Shown here in pieces: positions 14,559 to 21,742 of a stretch of DNA of 33,541 nucleotides. The notes under the pieces are model-generated. The model ran no database searches and was not told where the DNA came from. It was given only the letters and a program-made list of their open reading frames with translations. The position numbers and the translations under genes were made by a program. Position 1 is the stretch's first letter; the number at the start of each line of letters is the position of its first letter. Source of the DNA: an uncultured Bacteroidales bacterium (GTDB taxonomy: Bacteria > Bacteroidota > Bacteroidia > Bacteroidales > Bacteroidaceae); NCBI GenBank assembly GCA_946055515.1, contig CAMGGA010000006.1, positions 1 to 33,541 on the forward strand, given 5' to 3'.

Positions 14559-14954
14559 TCAGAAGGGGAGGTCGTCGGCCGTGCCCGTTTCAGCCGGGGC
14601 AGCGGGTGCTGCAGGGGCTGCGGGAGCCGCGGGTGCTGCGGGAGCGCCGTAGGCGGGTGCTTCGGGAGCTGCTGCTTCGGCCGTGCCGCGCTGTACGCGC
14701 CATGCGCTGATGTCGTTGTACCAGCGGCCCTGGTATTCGTGTGCGTCTATGTCGAAGGAGACAATCAGTTCTTCGCCAACTTGGATGTTGAACTCGCGAA
14801 GGCGGTCTTCGCCAAACACGCGGAATACGCAGTGCTTCGGATACTGCTCGTGGGTTTCGATGACGAACTCTTGTGATTTCCAAGTGTTGCCCGTACGCTG
14901 CGACACACCGCCACGAGGCTCAAGCGCTGCAATGATTTTTCCAGAAATTTCCAT
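14559..14954 (-). CDS. DUF3127 OB-fold-type protein with SSB-like C-terminal tail
   Basis: The 131-residue product has an N-terminal beta-rich domain (residues 1-90; GKIIAALEPRGGVSQRTGNTWKS, then HCVFRVFGEDRLREF and ISAWRV) typical of DUF3127, thought to adopt an OB fold. A flexible linker of repeated Ala-Ala-Pro units follows at about 95-123, and it ends in DDLPF. A disordered linker ending in D-D-[LI]-P-F is the arrangement single-stranded DNA-binding proteins use to recruit replication and repair partners. A role in DNA metabolism is therefore a reasonable inference, not shown. It has its own terminator at 14478-14507. The GCC/GCG-rich linker makes long spurious frames on the other strand. 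Confidence 0.85.
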   Translation of the reverse strand: MEISGKIIAALEPRGGVSQRTGNTWKSQEFVIETHEQYPKHCVFRVFGEDRLREFNIQVGEELIVSFDIDAHEYQGRWYNDISAWRVQRGTAEAAAPEAPAYGAPAAPAAPAAPAAPAAPAETGTADDLPF

Positions 14955-15141
14955 GTGTGATATTGATAGATGAAATAGTTTTTACTGTTAGATCAGGACA
15001 AAGCCATAATTCTGCGCGAAAATACAATTTTCCTTTCAATAAAATGCGGACAAGGCAGAAAAAGATGGCGTGGCAGGCCGAGAATGGACGTTGGGGCAGT
15101 GGCCGTGCCCGGGGCGCGAATTGGGGTGTGAAGAAGAAAAA

Positions 15142-15173
15142 GGAGGATAACCCATGGGAACGGGTTATCCTCC
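15142..15173 (-). terminator. Rho-independent terminator of rng
   Basis: GGAGGATAACCC (15142-15153) pairs perfectly with GGGTTATCCTCC (15162-15173) around an 8-nt loop. On the minus strand TTTTTCTTCTT follows. It lies 17 bp after the rng stop. Confidence 0.92.
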
Positions 15174-15189
15174 GGATAGAGGTGAATGC

Positions 15190-16776
15190 TTACTTCATGT
15201 CGTTATGTTGCTTCATGGAGATTTCTTCGCCGTGCGTGTCGAAGAAGGCATACTGAAGGTAGGCTAACTTTTGGTTGGGGATTACCTTCACGCCGAAGCC
15301 GTACTTCATTTGCCATTGGCGCTTCAGGGAGACGATGCCTTGGTTGATGTAGGCTGCCACGAAGGGGTGGACGTGGAGGGTGAACTTCTTGATGCCGAAC
15401 TTGTTGACCATGGTGTCGATTTTCGTTTCGAGCGCATCGGTGAAGAGTATGCTGGGCTTGATTTTGCCCGTGCCGCCGCAGGTGGGGCAGCTTTCTTCGA
15501 CGTTTACGTCCATGGCGGGGCGCACGCGTTGGCGGGTGATTTGCATCAGTCCGAACTTCGAGAGCGGGAGGATGGTGTGGCGGGCACGGTCTTTGCGCAT
15601 ATTCTCGACCATGCGCTCGTAGAGCTTTTGTCGGTTTTCGGGCAGGTTCATGTCGATGAAGTCTACCACGATGATACCTCCCATATCGCGCAGGCGCAGC
15701 TGTCGGGCCAATTCGTCGGCAGCTCCGAGGTTTACGTCTAAGGCATTGGTTTCCTGACCTTCTGGACTCTTCGAGCGGTTTCCGCTGTTCACGTCCACCA
15801 CGTGGAGGGCTTCCGTTTGTTCGATGATGAGGTAGGCGCCGTGTTTGTACGTGACGGTTCGTCCGAGAGAGGTCTTGATTTGTTTGGTTACGGAGAAGTT
15901 GTCGAAGATGGGCACGTTGCCTTTGTAGAGCTTCACGATGTCTTTACATTCGGGAGCGATGAGGGCAACGTAGTCTCGCACCTCGTTCCATACGTTTTTG
16001 TCGTTTACGTAGATGTTTTCGTAGGAAGGGTTGAAGAGGTCGCGGAGCAGGGCCACCGTTCGGCTGGTTTCTTCGTAGGCGAGGAGCGGCAACTTCTGTT
16101 TGCGGCTGCGTGTGAGTTTTACTTTGCGGATGGCTTCTTCCCATCTGTTGAGCAGGATGCGCAGTTCGGCATCGAGCTCCGGGGCACGTTTGTTTTCAGC
16201 CACCGTGCGGATAATTACGCCAAAGCCTTTGGGTTTGATGCTTTGTACCAGCTGCTTGAGTCGTGCACGTTCGGCAGCCGATTTGATTTTGGTGGAGACG
16301 GAAATTTTGTCGCAGAAGGGCATCAACACGAGGAAGCGTCCCGCAAAGGAGAGTTCCGCCGTGAGGCGTGGTCCTTTGGTGTTGATGGGTTCCTTGACAA
16401 TCTGTACGAGCAACTCCTGGCCCACCTTGAGCGTGTTTTGGATGCTTCCGTCCTTGTCGAGGTCGGGGAGTCGGAGCACCTTTTCGAGCGTGGGGTTGCC
16501 TTTTCCGCTGTCGCCGATGAGTTGCAGGTATTTCTCCTGTGAAGCGTAGTGCGTGCCCAAGTCCAGGTAGTGGAGGAAGGCATCGCGTTCATAACCGACA
16601 TTTACGAAGCAAGCGTTGAGGCCGGGCATCAGTTTGCGCACCTTGGCCAGATAGATGTTGCCTACCGAGAAGTGCTCGGTGCGTCCTTCGCGTTGGAATT
16701 CAACAAGCTTCTTGTCTTCGAGCAATGCGATGGAGATGTCTTTGGCGGTTACATCTACAATTACTTCGCTTGTCAT
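15190..16776 (-). CDS. rng: Ribonuclease G (Rne/Rng family)
   Basis: This endoribonuclease processes rRNA and turns over mRNA. The 528-residue product shows an S1 RNA-binding domain at about 35-130 (GNIYLAKVRKLMPGLNACFVNVG), the RNase-H-like catalytic core with GGIIVVDFIDM (catalytic Asp) and RARHTILPLSKFGLMQITRQR, and the Zn-link CPTCGG with cysteines 430 and 433. The length and lack of a long C-terminal scaffold fit RNase G rather than RNase E. It lies 122 bp downstream of the small basic ribosomal-protein gene on the same strand, with the hairpin at 16808-16866 between them, and ends at a strong terminator. Confidence 0.95.
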   Translation of the reverse strand: MTSEVIVDVTAKDISIALLEDKKLVEFQREGRTEHFSVGNIYLAKVRKLMPGLNACFVNVGYERDAFLHYLDLGTHYASQEKYLQLIGDSGKGNPTLEKVLRLPDLDKDGSIQNTLKVGQELLVQIVKEPINTKGPRLTAELSFAGRFLVLMPFCDKISVSTKIKSAAERARLKQLVQSIKPKGFGVIIRTVAENKRAPELDAELRILLNRWEEAIRKVKLTRSRKQKLPLLAYEETSRTVALLRDLFNPSYENIYVNDKNVWNEVRDYVALIAPECKDIVKLYKGNVPIFDNFSVTKQIKTSLGRTVTYKHGAYLIIEQTEALHVVDVNSGNRSKSPEGQETNALDVNLGAADELARQLRLRDMGGIIVVDFIDMNLPENRQKLYERMVENMRKDRARHTILPLSKFGLMQITRQRVRPAMDVNVEESCPTCGGTGKIKPSILFTDALETKIDTMVNKFGIKKFTLHVHPFVAAYINQGIVSLKRQWQMKYGFGVKVIPNQKLAYLQYAFFDTHGEEISMKQHNDMK

Positions 16777-16807
16777 GTCGTTAGGGGTTTGATACTGAAT
16801 TGAAAAC

Positions 16808-16866
16808 GGCGGGTAAACGAGGAGGCTCTCTCGCGGAGCGGGGCTTTCTGTGCTCGTTTACTCGCC
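16808..16866 (-). promoter_or_regulatory. Hairpin between the small basic gene and rng, possible attenuator
   Basis: GGCGGGTAAACGAG (16808-16821) pairs with CTCGTTTACTCGCC (16853-16866), one wobble, around a 31-nt loop. On the minus strand GTTTTC follows, a weak T-run. It could partially terminate readthrough into rng or be a processing site. Confidence 0.5.
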
Positions 16867-16898
16867 GGGTGGTGAAAAGTCTGGCTTTTTACGCCGAG

Positions 16899-16988
16899 CT
16901 ACTTGCTCTTGTGGCGGTTCTTGCGCAGTCTTTTTTTACGCTTGTGCGTAGCCATCTTGTGTCTTTTTTTCTTCTTTCCGTTAGGCAT
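16899..16988 (-). CDS. 29-residue basic protein, AURKAIP1/COX24-type (bS22/mS38-like)
   Basis: A very short gene running from ATG 16988 to TAG 16899. The product (begins MPNGKKKKRHKM, ends KNRHKSK) is almost entirely Lys, Arg and His with MATHKRKKRLRKNRHK in the middle. This matches the small AURKAIP1/COX24-domain proteins annotated in Bacteroidetes. These resemble mitochondrial mS38 and mycobacterial bS22, which bind the small ribosomal subunit; the ribosomal role here is inferred from that family. It sits 36 bp after the HU-family gene and 122 bp before rng, all on the minus strand, so an HU-bS22-rng transcript is likely. It is too short for standard ORF cut-offs and easily missed. Confidence 0.85.
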   Translation of the reverse strand: MPNGKKKKRHKMATHKRKKRLRKNRHKSK

Positions 16989-17024
16989 ACCTATTACGTT
17001 TTTGGGGTTAATTATGTGAGTTGT

Positions 17025-17321
17025 TTAATTCTCCTTCTCAGTGGTGGCAATGGTGATGGCATCTGCAAACTCTTTCGAGGATTTGAAGAGGACCACCTTG
17101 TGTGCCGGTATGAGAATAGTGGTGTTGCTCATCAAGTTGCGGCCAGTTTTCGGAGCGCGTTGCTTCAGGTAGAACGTGCCGAAGTTGCGGAAGTTGATAG
17201 ACTCGCCTTGTATCAGCGTTTTCTTTACGGTATTGATGTAGTTCTCAATGACACACGTAACCGTATCTCTGTCCACACCCGTTTCCTTGGCGATAGACTT
17301 GATAATCTCAGATTTAGTCAT
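17025..17321 (-). CDS. HU-family DNA-binding protein
   Basis: HU/IHF-type proteins bend and compact DNA as dimers. The 98-residue product has the helical N-terminal half (MTKSEIIKSIAKETGVDRDTV), the core FRNFGTFYLKQRAPKTGRNL, and the beta-arm segment ending in IPAHKVVLFKSSKEF; the arm lacks the usual Pro after the Arg-Asn. The short C-terminal tail is acidic/polar (TTEKEN). It is upstream of the small basic protein gene on the same strand. A 13-bp perfect inverted repeat overlaps its likely -7 promoter element at 17412-17448, hinting at autoregulation or a structured leader. Confidence 0.92.
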   Translation of the reverse strand: MTKSEIIKSIAKETGVDRDTVTCVIENYINTVKKTLIQGESINFRNFGTFYLKQRAPKTGRNLMSNTTILIPAHKVVLFKSSKEFADAITIATTEKEN

Positions 17322-17411
17322 GTCTATGAATAATGATTGTAGTTTGTTTTATGCTTCTTGAGTCTTGGAAGCGCTTGCAGCAAGCCTCCTCGAGTGCGCT
17401 TTCGTGCAGTG

Positions 17412-17450
17412 TCTTTGCACCCTCTCTGGTGGGATGAGGGTGCAAAGATA
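17412..17450 (-). promoter_or_regulatory. Probable HU promoter overlapping a 13-bp inverted repeat
   Basis: On the minus strand TATCTTTG (17443-17450) fits the -7 consensus; no clear -33 TTTG is seen. TCTTTGCACCCTC (17412-17424) is a perfect inverted copy of GAGGGTGCAAAGA (17436-17448), so half the palindrome lies in the -7 box and the start site. Confidence 0.6.
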
Positions 17451-17563
17451 TTATTTTCTTATGATTTATAGAAGAATTGCGACATTTTTGCTGCAACTTC
17501 GTGGAGCAGGCCGTGTCGCAGAGGCTTCTATCGCAGCGTTTGGGCACGCTGAGCCTGCAGGAT

Positions 17564-17998
17564 TTATTTCACGGGGATTTTCTCAATGCGGCGAATGTGG
17601 CGTCCACCTTCAAAGTCGGTGTTGAGAAATTCGTCCATGATGCTGCGTGCTGTTTCCTGGTCGATGTAGCGGCCCGGCATGGCCAGCACGTTGGCATCGT
17701 TGTGGAGACGGGTCATGTGGGCAATCTCGGGAGTCCAGACCAGCGCGGCCCGGATGGACTGGTGCTTGTTGAGGGTCATGGAGATGCCCTCACCACTGCC
17801 GCAGATGGCAATGCCCTTTTCCACTTCGCCGTTTTCAATGCCGCGTGCCAGGGCATGGGCAAAGTCGGGGTAGTCGCAGCTTTCCGTAGAGTAGGTGCCG
17901 TAGTCCTGGAAGGTGAGGCCCTTCTCTTCGAGATACTTGATGACGAACTGCTTCAGTTCAAATCCTGCATGGTCGCAGGCCAAACCAATATTTTTCAT
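17564..17998 (-). CDS. rpiB: Ribose-5-phosphate isomerase B
   Basis: RpiB interconverts ribose 5-phosphate and ribulose 5-phosphate in the pentose phosphate pathway. The 144-residue product has all the expected residues: CDHAG with His10, catalytic Cys66 in ICGSGEG, NKHQSIRAAL, His99, and the phosphate-binding Arg133 and Arg137 in GGRHIRRI. It lies 25 bp downstream of tkt on the same strand, so the two non-oxidative pentose-phosphate enzymes form an operon. I see no clear terminator after it. Confidence 0.95.
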   Translation of the reverse strand: MKNIGLACDHAGFELKQFVIKYLEEKGLTFQDYGTYSTESCDYPDFAHALARGIENGEVEKGIAICGSGEGISMTLNKHQSIRAALVWTPEIAHMTRLHNDANVLAMPGRYIDQETARSIMDEFLNTDFEGGRHIRRIEKIPVK

Positions 17999-18023
17999 AT
18001 CAGAGCGTTTGCGCTTGGTCCAA

Positions 18024-20060
18024 TTAGTGAGTTTCCAGATAAGCCAGTACTTCGTTACGGATGTTTTCGGCCGTGTAGCCCAGCTTTTCGTCGAGCACCT
18101 TGTAGGGTGCGCTGAAGCCGAAGCTTTCGAGGCCGTAAACCTTGCCGTTCGTGCCTACGAGACCTTCGAACGTGACGGGCAAGCCGGCGGTGAGGCCGAA
18201 AATCTTGCCGCCTGTCGGGAGCAGAGCTTCCTGGTATTCCTTGTCCTGGCGGCGGAAGAGGCCCTCGCTCGGGCAGCTCACCACGCGTGCCTTGATGTGG
18301 TTCTCTTCGCGCAGGAGGGCTGCGGTCTCGGCCAGGGTGCTGACCTCAGAACCCGAAGCCACGAGAATTACATCGGGGTTGGCTTCGCTCACCACTTCGT
18401 AGGCACCGCGTTCCACGCCAGCCTTGTAGTTCGTGTCGGCAGGAAGGTCTTTCACGTTCTGGCGGCTGAAGATGAGAGCCGTGGGCGTGTCCATGTTCTC
18501 CATGGCCATTCGCCAGCATTCCGTGGTGGCATGCACGTCGCAGGGACGGAACACACGTACACTGTCGCGGCCGCTGTGGTTTTTCATTTTCTCCATGAGG
18601 CGGATTTGGGCTTCCTGTTCCACGGGCTCGTGGGTGGGGCCGTCTTCGCCTACGCGGAAAGCGTCGTGCGTCCACACGAATTTTACGGGGATTTCCATGA
18701 GCGCAGCCATGCGGATGGCAGGTTTCATGTAGTCGGAGAAGACGAAGAAGGTACCCATTGCAGTGATGATACCGCCGTGGAGCATCATACCGATGCACAC
18801 ACAAGCCATCGTCAGTTCCGACACGCCCGACTGCAGGAAGCCACCGGCGAAGTTCGTGCGGGTGATTTCCGTCGTGTGTGCCATGAAGCCATCGGTCTTG
18901 TCCGAGTTGCAGAGGTCGGCCGAGGAAACGATCATGTTGGGCACGTATTCCGAGAGCAGAGCCAGGCAAGCCGAAGAGCCATTGCGGGTCGGAGCGTTCG
19001 GCTTCTGCTCGATGGTTTCCCAGGGAATTTGGGGGAGGCGTCCGGCCATCCAGTCGTTGAGCAGGGCGGCCTTTTCGGGATTGGCTTCCTCCCAGGCTTT
19101 TTCTTCAGCCTTGCGGGCTGCAACGATTTCGCGCAATTCAGCCTTGCGTTCTTCATACATGGCAGCCACTTCGGGGCGGATCACGAAAGGATTCTCGGGA
19201 TCGGCGCCGAGGTTCTTGATGGTGTTCACGTAAGCCTCGCCTCCGAGGGGAGCGCCGTGCGTCTTGCAGTTGCGTTCGTAGGAGGTGTTGTCCGCCTTGC
19301 GGCAGCCTTTGCCCATCACGCAGTGGCCGATAATCAGAGTCGGTCGGTTTTCCTCTTCATTGGCGGCCTTGAGTGCAGCACGGATTTGTTCGGCATCGTT
19401 ACCGTCGATTTCGAGCACGTTCCAGTTCCAGGCGCGGTACTTCATGCCCGTGTCTTCCGAGATAACGGCAGAGGTTTCGGTCGAGAGCTGGATTTCGTTG
19501 GCGTCGAAGAACATGATGAGGTTGTTCAGGCCAAGGTGACCGGCCATGCGGCCAGCGCCCTGCGAGATTTCCTCTTGCACGCCGCCATCAGAGATATAGG
19601 CATAAATCTTTTCCTTGTTGAAGCCAGGGTTTCCCGTGCGGGCATAGAGCGCCTTGGCGGCGATGGCAGCGCCCACGGCGTAGGTGTGTCCTTGGCCGAG
19701 CGGTCCGCTGGTGTTCTCGATGCCGCGTTCGTGGCAGACTTCGGGGTGTCCCGGAGTGGGGGAGCCCCACTGGCGGAACTGCTTGAGTTCCTCGATGGTG
19801 TAGTTGCCGATGAGAGCCAATTGCGAATACAGCATGGGCGACATGTGGCCGGGGTCGAGGAAGAAGCGGTCACGACAGCGCCAGGTGGCGTCTTCGGGGT
19901 CGAAATTCAGAAATTCGGAGTAGAGGACATTGATAAAGTCGGCTCCACCCATGGCACCTCCGGGGTGGCCTGACTTCGCGCGTTCAACCATACTCGCTGC
20001 CAACACACGGATGTTGTCGGCTGCAAGGTTCATGAGTTCTTTAGAATGAACAGTAGACAT
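18024..20060 (-). CDS. tkt: Transketolase
   Basis: This ThDP enzyme moves two-carbon units between sugar phosphates. The 678-residue length fits the family. Visible motifs: SGHPGGAMGGADF (30-42), GPLGQG (119-124), the ThDP/metal site ISDGGVQEEIS with DANEIQ about 30 residues on, the catalytic glutamate region GVSELTM, and GEDGPTHEPVEQ. The pattern SDGG instead of GDG is, as I recall, also seen in other Bacteroidales transketolases. I start at ATG 20060 (MSTVHSKELMN); the longer frame from 20102 adds a cysteine-rich extension unlike the family. It is first in an operon with rpiB. Confidence 0.95.
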   Translation of the reverse strand: MSTVHSKELMNLAADNIRVLAASMVERAKSGHPGGAMGGADFINVLYSEFLNFDPEDATWRCRDRFFLDPGHMSPMLYSQLALIGNYTIEELKQFRQWGSPTPGHPEVCHERGIENTSGPLGQGHTYAVGAAIAAKALYARTGNPGFNKEKIYAYISDGGVQEEISQGAGRMAGHLGLNNLIMFFDANEIQLSTETSAVISEDTGMKYRAWNWNVLEIDGNDAEQIRAALKAANEEENRPTLIIGHCVMGKGCRKADNTSYERNCKTHGAPLGGEAYVNTIKNLGADPENPFVIRPEVAAMYEERKAELREIVAARKAEEKAWEEANPEKAALLNDWMAGRLPQIPWETIEQKPNAPTRNGSSACLALLSEYVPNMIVSSADLCNSDKTDGFMAHTTEITRTNFAGGFLQSGVSELTMACVCIGMMLHGGIITAMGTFFVFSDYMKPAIRMAALMEIPVKFVWTHDAFRVGEDGPTHEPVEQEAQIRLMEKMKNHSGRDSVRVFRPCDVHATTECWRMAMENMDTPTALIFSRQNVKDLPADTNYKAGVERGAYEVVSEANPDVILVASGSEVSTLAETAALLREENHIKARVVSCPSEGLFRRQDKEYQEALLPTGGKIFGLTAGLPVTFEGLVGTNGKVYGLESFGFSAPYKVLDEKLGYTAENIRNEVLAYLETH

Positions 20061-20206
20061 TGCTATATTTCTTTGGCATTTTCGGCTACACTTGGCAGGC
20101 AAAACGAGTTGTTTCTCCGCGCTGGGCTTCGTTCAACAAGCTTTTTCCTGCACCCGCTTGCACGAAAATTCGTTTAAGTTTGGTGAGGCTGAATGAATTA
20201 TGGGCG

Positions 20207-20214
20207 CAAAGATA
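20207..20214 (-). promoter_or_regulatory. Probable -7 promoter element of tkt
   Basis: TATCTTTG on the minus strand matches TAnnTTTG, about 147 bp upstream of the tkt start. The -33 box is not recognisable. Confidence 0.5.
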
Positions 20215-20304
20215 CAAATATTCTTCATATAGAGTGTGCTTTGCTTCCATTTTGTATGGTTAAGTAGTGATGTTGTGTGCAAGGATTGTGCAGTGTAAAT
20301 GACA

Positions 20305-20346
20305 ACTGCGCCCGTTTTGCCTCTTTTCGGAGACAAAACGGGCGCA
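20305..20346 (-). terminator. Terminator of the acyltransferase gene
   Basis: CTGCGCCCGTTTTG (20305-20318) pairs perfectly with CAAAACGGGCGCAG (20333-20346). The T-run after it on the minus strand is weak (TTGTCATTT). Confidence 0.7.
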
Positions 20347-20359
20347 GGAAGAGGGCTTC

Positions 20360-21610
20360 TTATTCGTCTTTCGTACTGGAGGCGGCGAGGATGTCCTTAA
20401 TGCCCTGCACGAAGGCTTTCCAGGTTTCGACAGCGAGGCGGAAGAGGGCACGTCCCACGATGAAGAGTCCCCTAATCACCTTCTGGCCCACCATGAGGGC
20501 GAAGTCGATGGCCTGGTCTTGGTTAATCGAGATGTGCGGGGTGATGCGCTTGTAGGCTTCCAGCCAGAGGAGCGGCAGGCCCACGCCCACAAGGAGATAG
20601 AGCAAGATCCACAACACGTTGCTTGCGTCTTCGTGAACCACGGGGTGGCTTCCGACAGCTTCCCAGGGCAAGCCTAAGGCCTGTACCTTGATGGCGCTCA
20701 CCAGCTTGAAGGCGAGCAGATGGAAAGCGAAGATGTGGAGCGTATGTTCGCCGATGTACACCAGTCCTTGCTTGACGAAGCCCCCCAGGCGGTCGAGCCA
20801 GTACGCGGCATAGAGCAGCACGATGAATCCTGCCACAGCGGGCACGGGCAGGGAAATGAACTGGGTGAACGAAGGGTTCCAGGCCATGGCCGAGGGGAAG
20901 AAGAAGGAGGCCAGGAGCAGCACCGCCCCGGCGGGAGCCGCCCAGCGCCACGAGAGCAGTTCGGCTACGCGGTACTGCCGCAGCAGGAAGCCCGCCGCCA
21001 TCAGCGTCATGCCCATCAGTTCGCGGTAGCCCCCTTGCGCCACTCCCGTCACAGTGATGCCGTCGGCCACCTTCCACGTTGTCAGCAGCAGGCCGATGAT
21101 CAGCAGTCCCCAGCCCGCCTGCTTGTCAGTCTGGAAGCGGGGCGAGCGCCGGAGGAGTTTGAAGAGAAGCAGAAATCCGATGCTGGCCAGCAGGAGTGCA
21201 CGGAAGAACCAGAAGGCCCCGCCGAGAAACTGGTCGTAGCCCGACATGTTGAACACGATGCTCCAGAGGTGTTGCCCCATTTGGTGGAGCGTGTAGGGGT
21301 GCATCACGCCTCCCTGCGCGTTGCCGTAGGATTCGCTGAGCAGTCCGCACCAGAAGAACACGTTGTGCAGCAAAAGGAAGGCCACGCTCCATTTCAGGAA
21401 GGGCACGTAGAGCTTCTTGGCGCGGTGCAGCAGGAAGGTGCGTTCGTCCGTGAGGTAGCGCGTGTTAAAGAAGTAGCCCGCACAGAGGAAGAAGGCAGGC
21501 ACATGGAAGATAAAGACGAAGTTGAAGAGCCAGCCGCTGATGCCCGCGTGGGAGAGCACAACCAGCATGATGGCCAAGGCTTTCAGTATAGAGAATTTCG
21601 GGTCGCGCAT
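20360..21610 (-). CDS. Membrane acyltransferase, family 3
   Basis: The 416-residue product is an inner-membrane protein with about ten hydrophobic segments. It has the Acyl_transf_3 signature at the N terminus: a basic start (MRDPKFSILKALAIMLVVLSHAG) and FVFIFHVPAFFLCAGYFF. These enzymes add acetyl or other acyl groups to sugars of exopolysaccharide, LPS or peptidoglycan. The conserved His in VVLSHAG is present. I start at ATG 21610; the longer frame from 21661 adds a non-hydrophobic leader. It lies 132 bp downstream of the PLD-type gene on the same strand and has its own terminator. The acceptor sugar cannot be told from sequence. Confidence 0.85.
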   Translation of the reverse strand: MRDPKFSILKALAIMLVVLSHAGISGWLFNFVFIFHVPAFFLCAGYFFNTRYLTDERTFLLHRAKKLYVPFLKWSVAFLLLHNVFFWCGLLSESYGNAQGGVMHPYTLHQMGQHLWSIVFNMSGYDQFLGGAFWFFRALLLASIGFLLLFKLLRRSPRFQTDKQAGWGLLIIGLLLTTWKVADGITVTGVAQGGYRELMGMTLMAAGFLLRQYRVAELLSWRWAAPAGAVLLLASFFFPSAMAWNPSFTQFISLPVPAVAGFIVLLYAAYWLDRLGGFVKQGLVYIGEHTLHIFAFHLLAFKLVSAIKVQALGLPWEAVGSHPVVHEDASNVLWILLYLLVGVGLPLLWLEAYKRITPHISINQDQAIDFALMVGQKVIRGLFIVGRALFRLAVETWKAFVQGIKDILAASSTKDE

Positions 21611-21668
21611 GGAGTATATAATATAAGGAGTTGGAGAAAGTAGTTCTTGGGTAAGGAGCAAGGGAAGG

Positions 21669-21708
21669 GGAAACAGCGCTATCGGGCTGTGCGCGACGCT
21701 TTGTTTCC
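21669..21708. repeat. Hairpin between the PLD-type gene and the acyltransferase
   Basis: GGAAACAGCG (21669-21678) pairs with CGCTTTGTTTCC (21697-21708) apart from a 2-nt bulge. There is no T-run, so a terminator role is uncertain. Confidence 0.4.
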
Positions 21709-21742
21709 ATCCCCATTCGCTTCACGACAGGCAACGACGGAT

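Larger units (their letters stand above)
20061..20359. other. Intergenic region upstream of tkt
   Basis: It holds the probable tkt -7 element on the minus strand (TATCTTTG, 20207-20214, no clear -33 TTTG) and the acyltransferase terminator at 20305-20346. No gene is seen. Confidence 0.5.

Noticed and set aside
14590-14652. GC-rich tandem repeat as a DNA element
   Set aside because: It is the coding sequence of the Ala-Pro linker of the DUF3127 protein.
17913-19973. 686-codon frame antisense to transketolase
   Set aside because: Same antisense effect; the minus-strand frame is an unmistakable transketolase.
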